Positions 27,896 to 39,938 of a stretch of 64,000 bases of DNA are shown piece after piece (positions within the stretch are counted from its first letter, which is position 1; every line of letters starts with the position of its first letter). The position numbers and the translations under genes were made by a program. A model generated the notes under the pieces. It was given only the letters and a program-made list of their open reading frames with translations, did no database searches and had not been told where the DNA came from. The DNA comes from Comamonadaceae bacterium OTU4NAUVB1. Lineage in GTDB: Bacteria > Pseudomonadota > Gammaproteobacteria > Burkholderiales > Burkholderiaceae_C. The stretch covers positions 1,860,001-1,924,000 of the forward strand of contig CP099605.1 in NCBI GenBank assembly GCA_024372625.1, in the 5' to 3' direction.

Positions 27896-28720
27896 TCACT
27901 TGTGCAGCCCCCGCTCGTCGGGCTCATCGGTCGAGATGCTGATCAAACTGACCGGCTCGCCCTTGACCTTGCGCCACCCATAGACCACGAAGCCGCTCAG
28001 CCCGTAGGCCACGAAGACGCCGAACAACACGGTGGGCGGGTGGATGTTGACCACCGCGATGCCGAGAGCGATCAGCACGATCGACGCGAAAGGCACGCTC
28101 TTCTTCATCTGCACGTCCTTGAAGCTGTAGAAAGGCGCATTGGTGACCATGGTCAAGCCGGCATACAGCGTGAAGGCGAAGGTGATCCACGTGATCTGCT
28201 TCCAGGACAGGAACAGGACCTCGTCGCCACGCCTTCCCCACTCCGTCATGAGCCAGATGAAGCCCGCCACTAGGGCGGCTGCCGCTGGCGAAGGCAGGCC
28301 CTGGAACCAGCGCTTGTCGACCGTGCCGGTATTGACGTTGAAACGCGCCAGCCGCAAGGCGGCGCAGGCGCAGTAGACGAACGCGGCGATCCAGCCCCAG
28401 CGCCCCAGGCCTTTGAGCGACCATTCGTAGGCGATGAGCGCCGGGGCCGCGCCGAAGGAAACCATGTCGGACAGCGAATCCATCTGCTCGCCAAAGGCAC
28501 TCTGCGTGTTCGTCATGCGCGCGATCCGGCCATCGAGGCTGTCGAGCACCATGGCGGCGAAGACGCCCATGGCCGCGAGATCGAAGCGGCCATTCATGGC
28601 CATCACGACGGCATAGAAACCACCGAACAGCGCCGCCAGCGTGAACAGGTTGGGCAGGATGTAGATGCCCTTGCGGCGCTTGCGCGGCACGAGTTCATCG
28701 GCCAGCGTATCGTCATGCAT
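27896..28720 (-). CDS. pssA: CDP-diacylglycerol--serine O-phosphatidyltransferase
   Basis: Membrane enzyme making phosphatidylserine, the precursor of phosphatidylethanolamine; 274 residues with about eight membrane helices. The CDP-alcohol phosphotransferase motif is complete: DGRIARMTNTQSAFGEQMD continuing to SLSD. I start at 28720 (MHDDTLADELVPRKRR); an ATG at 28762 would add 14 residues. It lies between ilvC and leuA as in many Burkholderiales, although its product has no part in amino acid synthesis. An intrinsic terminator after ilvC (28836-28860) separates it partly from the ilv genes. Confidence 0.94.
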   Translation of the reverse strand: MHDDTLADELVPRKRRKGIYILPNLFTLAALFGGFYAVVMAMNGRFDLAAMGVFAAMVLDSLDGRIARMTNTQSAFGEQMDSLSDMVSFGAAPALIAYEWSLKGLGRWGWIAAFVYCACAALRLARFNVNTGTVDKRWFQGLPSPAAAALVAGFIWLMTEWGRRGDEVLFLSWKQITWITFAFTLYAGLTMVTNAPFYSFKDVQMKKSVPFASIVLIALGIAVVNIHPPTVLFGVFVAYGLSGFVVYGWRKVKGEPVSLISISTDEPDERGLHK

Positions 28721-28835
28721 CGTGGGAGCCCCCCGAACGCGGAAGAAGCGCATCGACGGCACGCGGACGCACGTCCAGACAGGGTGTGAAGTTCATCGCA
28801 GGCAGTGTAGTTGAGCGTCCTGGGCACACAGAACG

Positions 28836-28860
28836 GAAAAAGCCACCTCGAGGGTGGCTC
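28836..28860 (-). terminator. intrinsic terminator after ilvC
   Basis: Minus-strand stem AGCCACC/GGTGGCT (28859-28853 with 28847-28841), five-base loop, followed by TTTTT. It is about 20 bases after the ilvC stop and would end most ilvIHC transcripts before pssA. Confidence 0.85.
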
Positions 28861-28879
28861 CGAAGACCGAATCCGAAGA

Positions 28880-30533
<1,654 letters not shown>

Positions 30534-30665
30534 GAGTGCGGACTCCTCTTTTCGCCGCCCTCCCCCACGCACGGTAATGCGCGGGCTTGGCGGACGATAG
30601 ATTCGTCTAAAGGATGTGCAAGAAATCGGAAGGCAGTCGGCGTCGACCGCTCCCGAGCGAGGATG

Positions 30666-32450
30666 TCAGAGGTCTTCGGAGCCGAGCAGCATCTCGGTGA
30701 TGCCCATGCCGGCCTTCACCATCGGAAAGACGTTCTCGGTCGGATCGGTACGGAAATCCATGAACACCGTGCGGTCCTTGAGCCTGCGCGCTTCGCGCAA
30801 TGCCGGCTCCACGTCCTGGGGACGTTCGATGAGCATGCCGACGTGTCCATAGGCCTCGGCAAGCTTCACGAAATCAGGCAACGCGTCCATGTAGCTGTGG
30901 CTGTAGCGACCGGAGTACTCGATCTCCTGCCACTGACGCACCATCCCCAGGTAGCGATTGTTCAGAGAGCAGATCTTGATCGGCGTGTTGTATTGCAGGC
31001 AGGTGGACAGTTCCTGGATGCACATCTGCACCGAGCCTTCGCCGGTGATGGTGAACACCTCGGCGTCGGGCTTCGCCAGCTTGATGCCCATCGCATAAGG
31101 GATGCCCACGCCCATCGTGCCCAGTCCGCCGGAATTGATCCAGCGACGCGGTTCGTCGAAACGGTAGTACTGCGCCGCCCACATCTGGTGCTGGCCCACG
31201 TCGGACGTGATATAGGTGTCGGCGTCCTTGGTCATGTTCCAGAGCGTCTCGACCACGAACTGCGGCTTGATGACCTCGGTATTGCCTCGGTCGTAGGCGA
31301 GGCAATCGCGACCGCGCCAGGACTCGACCGTCTTCCACCAGTCGGACAGCGCGCCCGCATCGGGCTTCTGGGTGGCCTCGCGGATCATCGTGATCAACTC
31401 GGTCAGCACATCCTTCACGTCGCCGACGATCGGCACGTCGACCTTCACGCGTTTGGAGATGCTCGACGGGTCGATGTCGACGTGGATGATCTTTCGCTCG
31501 TTCTGGGCGAAATGCTTCGGGTTGCCGATCACGCGATCGTCGAAGCGCGCGCCCACCGCCAGCAGCACGTCGCAGTTCTGCATCGCGTTGTTGGCTTCGA
31601 TGGTGCCGTGCATGCCCAGCATGCCAAGGAACTTGCGGTCGCTCGCCGGATAGGCGCCCAGGCCCATCAGCGTGCTGGTGACCGGGTAGCCCAACATGTC
31701 GACCAGCGTGCGAAGTTCGTTGGTAGCGTTGCCCAGCAACACGCCACCACCGGTGTAGATGTAGGGCCGCTTGGCGTTGAGCAGCAACTGCAGCGCCTTG
31801 CGGATCTGGCCGCCATGTCCCTTGCGCACGGGGTTGTACGAGCGCATCTCGACCTTGTCCGGATAGCCGGTGTAGGTCACCTTCTTGAAAGACACGTCCT
31901 TGGGCACGTCCACGACCACCGGACCCGGGCGACCGCTGCGTGCGATGTGGAAAGCCTTTTTCATCGTCATCGCCAGATCCTTGGGATCCTTGACGAGAAA
32001 GTTGTGCTTGACGATGGGTCGCGTGATGCCGACGGTGTCACATTCCTGGAACGCGTCGAGGCCGATGGCGGCCGTCGGCACCTGTCCCGAGATGATCACC
32101 ATCGGGATCGAATCCATGTAGGCCGTGGCGATGCCCGTGACCGCGTTGGTCAGGCCCGGCCCGGATGTGACCAGTGCCACCCCCACCTCGCCCGTCGCCC
32201 GCGCGAAGCCGTCGGCCGCATGCACGGCAGCCTGCTCGTGGCGCACGAGCACGTGCTGGATGGTGTCTTGCTTGTAGAGCGCGTCGTAGATGTAGAGGAC
32301 CGCGCCGCCCGGGTAACCCCAGACGTATTGGACGTTCTCGGCCTGAAGCGCCTTGATCAGCACCTCGGCCCCCATGAGTTCCTGGGACGGATGACCTGCG
32401 CTGTTGGATGCGGCAGCTGCGGAAGCGAGTTCCACCTTTGAAATTTCCAT
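30666..32450 (-). CDS. ilvI: acetolactate synthase large (catalytic) subunit
   Basis: Thiamine-diphosphate enzyme making acetolactate or acetohydroxybutyrate, 594 residues. The activating Glu lies in LVRHEQAAVHAADG, the ThDP/Mg motif in GEGSVQMCIQELSTCLQYN with the closing NN, and the FAD-binding middle domain is present. The start at 32450 gives MEISKVELASAAAASNSAGH, a polar N-terminal extension; a start at the Met near residue 25 is closer to short homologues. It heads the ilvIHC transcript. I looked for a Leu/Ile/Val-rich leader peptide upstream and found none. It diverges from the sigma factor gene across 262 bases. Confidence 0.96.
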   Translation of the reverse strand: MEISKVELASAAAASNSAGHPSQELMGAEVLIKALQAENVQYVWGYPGGAVLYIYDALYKQDTIQHVLVRHEQAAVHAADGFARATGEVGVALVTSGPGLTNAVTGIATAYMDSIPMVIISGQVPTAAIGLDAFQECDTVGITRPIVKHNFLVKDPKDLAMTMKKAFHIARSGRPGPVVVDVPKDVSFKKVTYTGYPDKVEMRSYNPVRKGHGGQIRKALQLLLNAKRPYIYTGGGVLLGNATNELRTLVDMLGYPVTSTLMGLGAYPASDRKFLGMLGMHGTIEANNAMQNCDVLLAVGARFDDRVIGNPKHFAQNERKIIHVDIDPSSISKRVKVDVPIVGDVKDVLTELITMIREATQKPDAGALSDWWKTVESWRGRDCLAYDRGNTEVIKPQFVVETLWNMTKDADTYITSDVGQHQMWAAQYYRFDEPRRWINSGGLGTMGVGIPYAMGIKLAKPDAEVFTITGEGSVQMCIQELSTCLQYNTPIKICSLNNRYLGMVRQWQEIEYSGRYSHSYMDALPDFVKLAEAYGHVGMLIERPQDVEPALREARRLKDRTVFMDFRTDPTENVFPMVKAGMGITEMLLGSEDL

Positions 32451-32712
32451 GATGAACCTTAGTGTTTTTTCGGGCACGAAAAACCTTGGGTGCCCCTTGC
32501 CAGCCCTCGTGAGGCCGCGTCGGGACTTGAGGCCAAAGCCATGGACGAACTCGATGCGTTTCGCCGGACCGTGACCCGTTTGCCTTTTGACTTGCAACGC
32601 GCATTATGACATCGACGCCAGACGGACCGATGTCCTGGACGAGGCCGGTGCCATAATCCGCGCCGAAAAGAATTCGATTGCCGCGAAAGACCGACCCTCC
32701 CACGGCGCCGCG

Positions 32713-33294
32713 ATGCGCCCTCGCGATTTGGCTACCGAACAAGAACTTTCAGATTTCCTCAAGAGCGTCGAGCGCCGGGCCTTCAAGCGCTCGGTCTATC
32801 ACGTGAAGGATCAGGAAGCGGCACTCGACATCGTGCAGGACAGCATGATGAAACTGGCCGAGCACTACGGCGACAAGCCGCCCGGCGAGTTGCCGATGCT
32901 GTTTCAGCGGATCCTCTCGAATTGCACGCTCGACTGGTTTCGACGGCAGAAGACGCGGCGCGCGCTGTTCTCCAACCTGAGCGATTTCGACGCACCGGAC
33001 GGCGACGGCGATTTCGACCTGCTCGAGAATCTGGCTTCACCGGTCGATTCGCGCGAATCGGAGAGTGCGGAGGACGCCACCCGCCGGTCGCAGATCTTCA
33101 GTCAGATCGAAGAAGAGATCGCTGCCCTGCCGGGTCGTCAACGCGAGGCTTTCCTGATGCGTTACTGGGAAGAAATGGACGTGGCGGAAACCGCCGCGGC
33201 CATGGGCTGCTCGCAAGGCAGCGTCAAGACCCACTGTTCGCGTGCCGTCCACGCGCTGAGCAAAGCGCTCACGGCCAAGGGAATATCGCTATGA
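32713..33294 (+). CDS. ECF-type RNA polymerase sigma factor
   Basis: Sigma-70 family factor with only regions 2 and 4, 193 residues. Region 2 contains ALDIVQDSMMKLAEHY and a tryptophan-containing WFRRQKTRR; region 4 has LPGRQREAFLMRYWEEMDVA and the recognition helix MGCSQGSVKTHCSRAVHAL. The ATG at 32713 is chosen from where region 2 homology begins. An extended -10 box (TGCCATAAT, 32649-32657) lies upstream. Its stop overlaps the DUF3619 gene by ATGA, which suggests a sigma/anti-sigma pair. The regulon and signal are unknown. Confidence 0.92.
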   Translation: MRPRDLATEQELSDFLKSVERRAFKRSVYHVKDQEAALDIVQDSMMKLAEHYGDKPPGELPMLFQRILSNCTLDWFRRQKTRRALFSNLSDFDAPDGDGDFDLLENLASPVDSRESESAEDATRRSQIFSQIEEEIAALPGRQREAFLMRYWEEMDVAETAAAMGCSQGSVKTHCSRAVHALSKALTAKGISL

Positions 33295-33743
33295 ACACGT
33301 TGCCGATCAACTCCGGAAAAATCCTGTCGCGGCCCGCGGCCGGTTCGGCTTCGGATGCGATGGACGAGTGCTATGCTCGCCGGCTGACCGCTCGCCTGTC
33401 GGCAGGCACGAGCGAGTTGCCTCATGACATCGTCGAGCGCCTTCGGGTGGCACGAACCCAGGCGGTCGCCCGACGCCGGCATTCGACCCGGCAGGCCACG
33501 AGCCAGGGCAACGGCACCGCTTCGCCGGGCCTCGGTCGCGTCTGGTGGAGCCGGCTGGGAGCCCTGGTCCCGCTGGTCGCGCTGGTGGCCGGACTGCTGG
33601 CGATCAGCATCGTGCAGGACGACGACCGCCTGAGCGAACTCGCCGACGTGGATTCCGCCCTGCTTGCCGACGACCTTCCACCCACGGCCTACGCAGATCC
33701 CGGCTTCGCCCAGTTCCTCAAGCGCGACGCTGCCACGCACTGA
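33291..33743 (+). CDS. DUF3619 protein, possible anti-sigma factor
   Basis: 150-residue single-pass membrane protein. A cytoplasmic half of about 85 residues with basic helices is followed by one membrane helix (about 88-108, LGALVPLVALVAGLLAISIV) and a short acidic periplasmic tail. This topology and the ATGA overlap with the sigma factor gene are typical of anti-sigma factors, but no zinc-binding ZAS motif (HxxxCxxC) is present, so the role is inferred from context only. DUF3619 proteins occupy the same place in related genomes as far as I recall. Confidence 0.82.
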   Translation: MNTLPINSGKILSRPAAGSASDAMDECYARRLTARLSAGTSELPHDIVERLRVARTQAVARRRHSTRQATSQGNGTASPGLGRVWWSRLGALVPLVALVAGLLAISIVQDDDRLSELADVDSALLADDLPPTAYADPGFAQFLKRDAATH

Positions 33744-33829
33744 CGGCGGCAACCCAGGAATCGGTCGATCGGCAGGGCCGCCTTTCCTCGCATCCTCGTT
33801 TTCTCTTCCGGCCTACACGGTTATCCACG

Positions 33830-34480
33830 TTGTCCTCCATCTTCATTTCGCTGCGTTGCGGTCTGTGCGTCGCGCTGCTGGGCGGCAGCGTGGTCCTGGC
33901 CGTGCACGGCAGCGTGCAAGGCCAGCCGGCACCGGTACTCCAGTCCGCCGGTGGTGCCTCTCAAGCGGTGTCATCCACGACCCGCACGGCCTTCTCCCGA
34001 CCCGCGTGGCGCGAACTGACGACCGACCAGCAGCAAGCGCTCCACCCACTGGCACCGGTATGGGACCAACTGTCGGAGCAGCACAAGCGCAAGTGGCTGG
34101 CGCTCTCGCGCAACCATGCCAGGCTCTCGCCTGCCGAGCAGGCCATCCAGCACAGCCGCATGACCGAATGGGCCACGATCAGTCAGCGTGAACGCGCACG
34201 GGCGCGCTTCAATTTTGCCGAGGTGAAACAGTTTCCTGCCGACGAGCGCAAGGCCAAGTGGGAGGCCTATCAAGCACTCAGTGCCGATGAGAAGCGTCAA
34301 CTCGCCGAACGTGCGCCGCCCCGTCCGCCGGGCGTGGCACCGACGATCTCTCCCGTTCCAGCGCGCAAGCTCGCGCCGGTCACCATTCCCCACCATCGCA
34401 ACGGCGCACCGGCGGCGGCGCCGGGTTCGTCGACGTCCACGCAGTCTTCGCCGGCAGCGAGCGGCGAGCGGCCGCTTTGA
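33830..34480 (+). CDS. DUF3106 secreted protein
   Basis: 216-residue exported protein. I start it at the TTG at 33830, which gives a normal signal peptide (SSIFISLRCGLCVALLGGSVVLA). No ATG occurs in frame before the domain, and longer versions overlap the DUF3619 gene with unlike sequence. The DUF3106 core has repeated Trp and LSxxEK motifs (WDQLSEQHKRKWLALS, FPADERKAKWEAYQALSADE), then a Pro-rich tail. Function unknown. Third gene of the sigma factor cluster, so probably part of the same envelope-related response. Confidence 0.8.
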   Translation: MSSIFISLRCGLCVALLGGSVVLAVHGSVQGQPAPVLQSAGGASQAVSSTTRTAFSRPAWRELTTDQQQALHPLAPVWDQLSEQHKRKWLALSRNHARLSPAEQAIQHSRMTEWATISQRERARARFNFAEVKQFPADERKAKWEAYQALSADEKRQLAERAPPRPPGVAPTISPVPARKLAPVTIPHHRNGAPAAAPGSSTSTQSSPAASGERPL

Positions 34481-34493
34481 AGCCGAGACTTCC

Positions 34494-35069
34494 ATGATCG
34501 ACGACACGGTCGCTCCCAGGAGCGAGACGGCCACGCGCCCGGAAGCGGTCGATCGGTCGGTGGACGTTCCGGGGTCCGTCGCCGAGACGCCCGGCCTGTG
34601 GCGGCGCATGGCATGCTGGCTCTACGAGGGCATGCTGCTGTTCGCGGTCGTGTTCGTGGCCGGATGGCTGTTCAGCACCCTGGGCCAGATGCGTCACGCC
34701 ATGGACGATCGCCGCCACCTGCTGCAGGCCTTCCTGTTCGTCGTCTTCGGCATTTATTTCGGCTGGTTCTGGTCGCGGGGTCAGACCCTCGCGATGAAGA
34801 CCTGGGGATTGCGCCTGGTGGACCGCCGGGGTCGGCCAGTCTCGCAAGGTCGCGCGACGCTGCGCTACCTCCTGTGCTGGACCTGGTTTCTGCCACCGCT
34901 GGCGGCGCTCTCGCCGTTCCACCTGTCGGGTGGCGAGTCGGCATTGATCGTCGCGGGATGGGTGATCGTGTGGGCCTTGCTCGCCCGCTTCCATCCGGAG
35001 CGCCAGTTCTGGCACGACGCATGGGCCGGCACCCGGCTCGTGACCTCGAAACCCATGAGCCGGCACTGA
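34494..35069 (+). CDS. RDD-domain membrane protein
   Basis: 191-residue membrane protein with an RDD domain: an N-terminal polar tail, RRMACWLYEGMLLFAVVFVA as the first helix, then two to three more helices, with WSRGQTLAMKTWGLRLVDRR between. RDD proteins are of uncertain function, some proposed to transport ions or solutes. It follows the DUF3106 gene by 13 bases and is fourth in the run from the sigma factor, with dgkA 16 bases further on. Confidence 0.85.
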   Translation: MIDDTVAPRSETATRPEAVDRSVDVPGSVAETPGLWRRMACWLYEGMLLFAVVFVAGWLFSTLGQMRHAMDDRRHLLQAFLFVVFGIYFGWFWSRGQTLAMKTWGLRLVDRRGRPVSQGRATLRYLLCWTWFLPPLAALSPFHLSGGESALIVAGWVIVWALLARFHPERQFWHDAWAGTRLVTSKPMSRH

Positions 35070-35085
35070 AAGCCCCGGTGTGTCC

Positions 35086-35538
35086 ATGAACCCTCGCGTC
35101 GATCAGGATCGGGACGAAAGCGACCGCGAAAGAAACGGCTCGCCACCCGCCGGTCCGGTCAATCCCCAGAAGACGAGGCGTGGACTGGACCGCATTTTCC
35201 ACGCCGGGCTGATCTCGCTCGCGGGTCTGCGTGCGGGCTGGGGCGAAACGGCCTTCCGTCAGGAAGCCATCGCCGCCATGGTGCTGGTGCCGGCAGCTTT
35301 CTGGGTAGGACGCGGCTGGGTCGAGGTTTCCCTGCTGGCAGCCTGCGTGATGCTCGTTCTCGTCGTCGAACTGCTCAACAGCGGGATCGAGGCCGCCATC
35401 GATCGCATCGGCCCGGAATGGCATGCACTGTCCAAGAAGGCCAAGGACCTCGGCAGCGCGGCCGTGCTGCTGTCCCTGCTGCTGTGTGGTGGCGTATGGG
35501 CGGCCGCCCTCTGGCAACGCCTCGGAACGACGGCGTAG
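35086..35538 (+). CDS. dgkA: diacylglycerol kinase (prokaryotic type)
   Basis: Small integral-membrane kinase, 150 residues with three helices, that phosphorylates diacylglycerol to recycle it into phospholipid. The signatures ETAFRQEAI, the catalytic ELLNSGIEAAIDRI and HALSKKAKDLGSAAV are all present. The N-terminal 35 residues are hydrophilic and variable. ATG at 35086 preferred; GTG at 35080 is two codons earlier. It shares the strand and tight spacing of the sigma factor cluster. Confidence 0.94.
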   Translation: MNPRVDQDRDESDRERNGSPPAGPVNPQKTRRGLDRIFHAGLISLAGLRAGWGETAFRQEAIAAMVLVPAAFWVGRGWVEVSLLAACVMLVLVVELLNSGIEAAIDRIGPEWHALSKKAKDLGSAAVLLSLLLCGGVWAAALWQRLGTTA

Positions 35539-35635
35539 CCGTGGTCCGGTCATCGCGACAACCACCGGAGCGGTGGTCGGGGAGATCGACCGTCAGGCCT
35601 CGCCATCCGTCACACATTGCCGGCATGATGGCCGC

Positions 35636-36226
35636 ATGAACCCTGCTTTTTCGATTTGCGTCTATTGCGGCTCGCGCTCTGGTGAGCGTGCCGAATTCAC
35701 TTCGTCCGCCCGCGAGGTGGGGCACTGGATCGGCGAGCGGCAAGGTCAGTTGGTCTACGGCGGTGGCCGGACCGGGCTGATGGGCGTGGTGGCCGAAGCC
35801 ACCCGCGAAGCCGGTGGCCGCGTCGTCGGCATCATTCCCCAGGCGCTGGTGGACAAGGAAGTCGCCAACCACGATTGCGACGAACTCCTGGTGGTCGACA
35901 CCATGCACGAACGCAAGGCGCTGATGGGCGAGCGCGCCGATGCCTTTCTTGCATTGCCCGGAGGCATCGGCACCTTCGAGGAATTGTTCGAGATCTGGAC
36001 GTGGCGCCAGCTCGGCTATCACGACAAGCCGATCGGCCTGCTGAACGTGGCGGGCTACTACGACGGCTTGCTCGCCTTCATGGCGCACAGCGTGCGCGAG
36101 GGCCTGATGTCGTCCTGGCAGATGGGTTTGATCCGCAGCGGTGATGTGCACGACCCCCTGATGGAAGCCCTGATCGAGGAATCGCACCGCCGTCCGGGCA
36201 GCGATCGCCTCGCCAAAGTCGTCTGA
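35636..36226 (+). CDS. LOG-family nucleotide phosphoribohydrolase
   Basis: 196-residue Rossmann-fold enzyme of the LOG/TIGR00730 family, once called lysine decarboxylase-like. It has the signature ALPGGIGTFEELFE and the nucleotide loop YGGGRTGLMGVVAEA. Related enzymes remove ribose phosphate from cytokinin nucleotides or other nucleoside monophosphates; the in vivo substrate in free-living bacteria is unclear. The ATG at 35636 gives the usual SICVYCGSRSG start. It converges on glnK with 16 bases between stops. Confidence 0.92.
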   Translation: MNPAFSICVYCGSRSGERAEFTSSAREVGHWIGERQGQLVYGGGRTGLMGVVAEATREAGGRVVGIIPQALVDKEVANHDCDELLVVDTMHERKALMGERADAFLALPGGIGTFEELFEIWTWRQLGYHDKPIGLLNVAGYYDGLLAFMAHSVREGLMSSWQMGLIRSGDVHDPLMEALIEESHRRPGSDRLAKVV

Positions 36227-36242
36227 GCCGGCGCGAGGCGCT

Positions 36243-37684
<1,442 letters not shown>

Positions 37685-37688
<4 letters not shown>

Positions 37689-38899
37689 CTCAGCCGATCC
37701 TGCGCATTCACGACGACCCGTCCGGCATCGAGGCCGCCACCTGGAATGGCTTGCTCGCCACGCAGGCTGCGCCCAGTCCGTTCATGCGCCACGAATACCT
37801 CGCCGCCCTGCACGCCAGCGGCAGTGCGACGCCCGCGAGCGGATGGACGCCCCAGTTCGCGACGCTGTGGCGTGGCGACGTGCTGGTGGCGGCCTGCCCC
37901 CTCTATGTAAAAGACCATTCCTATGGCGAATACGTCTTCGATTGGGCCTGGGCCAACGCCTACGAGCAGCATGGGCTGAGCTACTACCCCAAGGCGGTCG
38001 TGGCGGTTCCCTTCACGCCGGTGCCGGGGTCCCGGCTGCTGGCGCGCGATGCGCAGAGCCGCACGCTGCTCGTCGACGGCCTCGTCCAGTGGTGCCGACA
38101 GGCCGGCGTGTCGTCCCTGCACCTGCTCTTCGGTGCCGACGACGATGTCGCCGCCGCGAGCGAGGCCGGCCTGATGTTGCGCAACACCGTGCAGTTCCAC
38201 TGGCACAACGCCGGCTACGCCGACTTCGACGCGTTTCTGACCAGCCTGTCTCAGGAAAAGCGCAAGAAGATCCGCCAGGAACGCCGGAAGGTCCACGATG
38301 CGGGTGTGACGTTTCGCTGGTCGCGCGGCACCGGCATCGCCGATGCCGACTGGGACTTCTTCTACCGTTGCTATTCCCGCACCTACCGGGAGCACGGCAA
38401 CGCGCCATACCTGACGCGCGACTTCTTCCAGAGGATGGCCGGGACCCTGCCGCAAGCCTGGCTGTTGTTCATCGCCGAACGGGAGGGCCGCCCGATCGCG
38501 TCGAGCCTGATCGCGCTGTCGGTCGACGAGGGCATGGAAGACCGTCCGCGGGTGGCCTACGGCCGCTACTGGGGTGCCGTCGAGCGCGTCGACTGCCTGC
38601 ATTTCGACGCCTGCTATTACCAGCCGCTGGCGTGGTGCATCGCCCACGGGGTCGAACGGTTCGAGGGGGGGGCCCAGGGCGAGCACAAGATGGCACGTGC
38701 CCTGATGCCGGTGAAGACGACCAGCGCGCACTGGCTCGCACATCCGTCGTTCGCGGACGCCGTGGAGCGGTTCCTGGAACGCGAGGGGGCCGGCATCGGC
38801 GATTACCTGGAGCACCTGGAGGAACGCAGTCCCTTCAGGATGCCGATGCCTGCCAAGTCGGTTTTACGACACGGGACGTCGGAGACGGGCACGGACTGA
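37685..38899 (+). CDS. GNAT-like protein, DUF482/peptidoglycan-recognition type
   Basis: 404-residue cytoplasmic protein matching the DUF482 family, annotated elsewhere as GNAT or FemAB-like. Recognisable pieces are FMRHEYLAALHASG, PLYVKDHSYGEYVFDWAWAN, LSQEKRKKIRQERRKV and FDACYYQPLAWCIAHG followed by GGAQGEHKMARALMP. The true reaction is unknown; FemAB-like enzymes transfer amino acids from aminoacyl-tRNA. It is translationally coupled to the DMT exporter, suggesting a shared metabolite. Confidence 0.9.
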
Positions 38900-38929
38900 A
38901 TCGTTTCCAGACCGCCCCCGCCAAAGCCC

Positions 38930-39457
38930 TCACTTGGCGTAGTTGGCGATGCCGTCCAGGATTTCCTTCTTCGCGGCGTCCAGGCCCTCCCAGCCCAGGA
39001 CCTTCACCCACTTGCCCGCTTCCAGGTCCTTGTAGTGCTCGAAGAAGTGGCTGATGGCCTTCAGACGCATCGGATTCACGTCGTCGATCGAATTCCAGTG
39101 GCTATAGATGGGCAGCACCTTGGTGGTCGGCACCGCCAGCACCTTGCCGTCGACGCCGGCCTCGTCCTCCATCATCAGGATGCCCAGCGGGCGGCACGGC
39201 ACCACCACGCCCGGCAGCAACGGGTACGGCGCGATGACCAGCACATCGACCGGATCGCCATCGCCCGACAGCGTCTGCGGCACGAAGCCGTAGTTCGCCG
39301 GGTAGTACATGGCGGTCGTCATGAAGCGATCGACGAACAGCGCGCCGGAATCCTTGTCCACCTCGTACTTGATCGGATCGGAGTTCATCGGAATTTCGAT
39401 GACCACGTTGAAGGCGTCGGGGACGTTCTTGCCAGGAGAGACTTTGTCGAGGGACAT
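38930..39457 (-). CDS. ppa: inorganic pyrophosphatase
   Basis: Soluble family I pyrophosphatase, 175 residues, hydrolysing pyrophosphate to drive biosynthesis. Active-site pieces include [20 protein letters not shown], the metal-binding DGDPVDVLV and [14 protein letters not shown]. The ATG at 39457 (MSLDKVSPG) matches homologues; a further in-frame start 48 codons upstream adds unlike sequence. It is monocistronic and converges on the GNAT-like gene. Confidence 0.97.
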   Translation of the reverse strand: MSLDKVSPGKNVPDAFNVVIEIPMNSDPIKYEVDKDSGALFVDRFMTTAMYYPANYGFVPQTLSGDGDPVDVLVIAPYPLLPGVVVPCRPLGILMMEDEAGVDGKVLAVPTTKVLPIYSHWNSIDDVNPMRLKAISHFFEHYKDLEAGKWVKVLGWEGLDAAKKEILDGIANYAK

Positions 39458-39659
39458 GTTCGTTGTCGGTGAGTGGAAAAAAGGAAAGACGGGCCGCACG
39501 CGCTGCGCGGCCGGACCGGAACCGCCCCGCAGTTTACTTTCCGGAATGCCTTTGTTTCCTGCGCGCAAGTTTCTCCCGGCTCGAAGCACCGCTTCACTCA
39601 CCCGACGCTGCTAGGGTGACCGCTCAACCGAACAGGCCGGTCATCGCCCCCCAGCGTGA

Positions 39660-39938
39660 TCAGCCTTCGGTCGCAGGGGGCAGCGTGGGTGCCACGCCGC
39701 TGTCGCCGGCGTCCAGGGCCTCTTGGAGGGCCTTGCACGACGGTGCGCAGACGCTCTGCGACTTGCCCAGCACCTGACGAGTCCGCATCTGCGAGCGCAG
39801 ACGATGCTTGCCACACATGAAACAGGACATGGTCGCGCCGCTGAACGACGCCGACGCCCGGAAGGGCGAGCCCGAAGGCTTCGACTTGTAACGCAAGCCG
39901 TCGGCCACCACGGCCGTCTTGACATCAGCCTTGGACAT
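39660..39938 (-). CDS. small four-cysteine protein, putative zinc-binding
   Basis: 92-residue protein with C39-x2-C42 (SCFMCGKH) and C64-x3-C68 (VCAPSCKAL) separated by a basic segment (HRLRSQMRTRQVLGKSQ), a layout that could bind one zinc ion and nucleic acid. A basic N-terminal stretch (LRYKSKPSGSPFRAS) adds to that impression. It starts inside the 3' end of the upstream gene (14-base overlap) and is probably co-translated with it. I do not recognise a named family. Confidence 0.75.
   Translation of the reverse strand: MSKADVKTAVVADGLRYKSKPSGSPFRASASFSGATMSCFMCGKHRLRSQMRTRQVLGKSQSVCAPSCKALQEALDAGDSGVAPTLPPATEG

Noticed and set aside
32451..32600. Search for a branched-chain leader peptide or attenuator before ilvI
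   Set aside because: The short frames there are not rich in Leu, Ile or Val, and the one hairpin (GGGCAC/GTGCCC) is followed by A, not T, on the ilvI strand.
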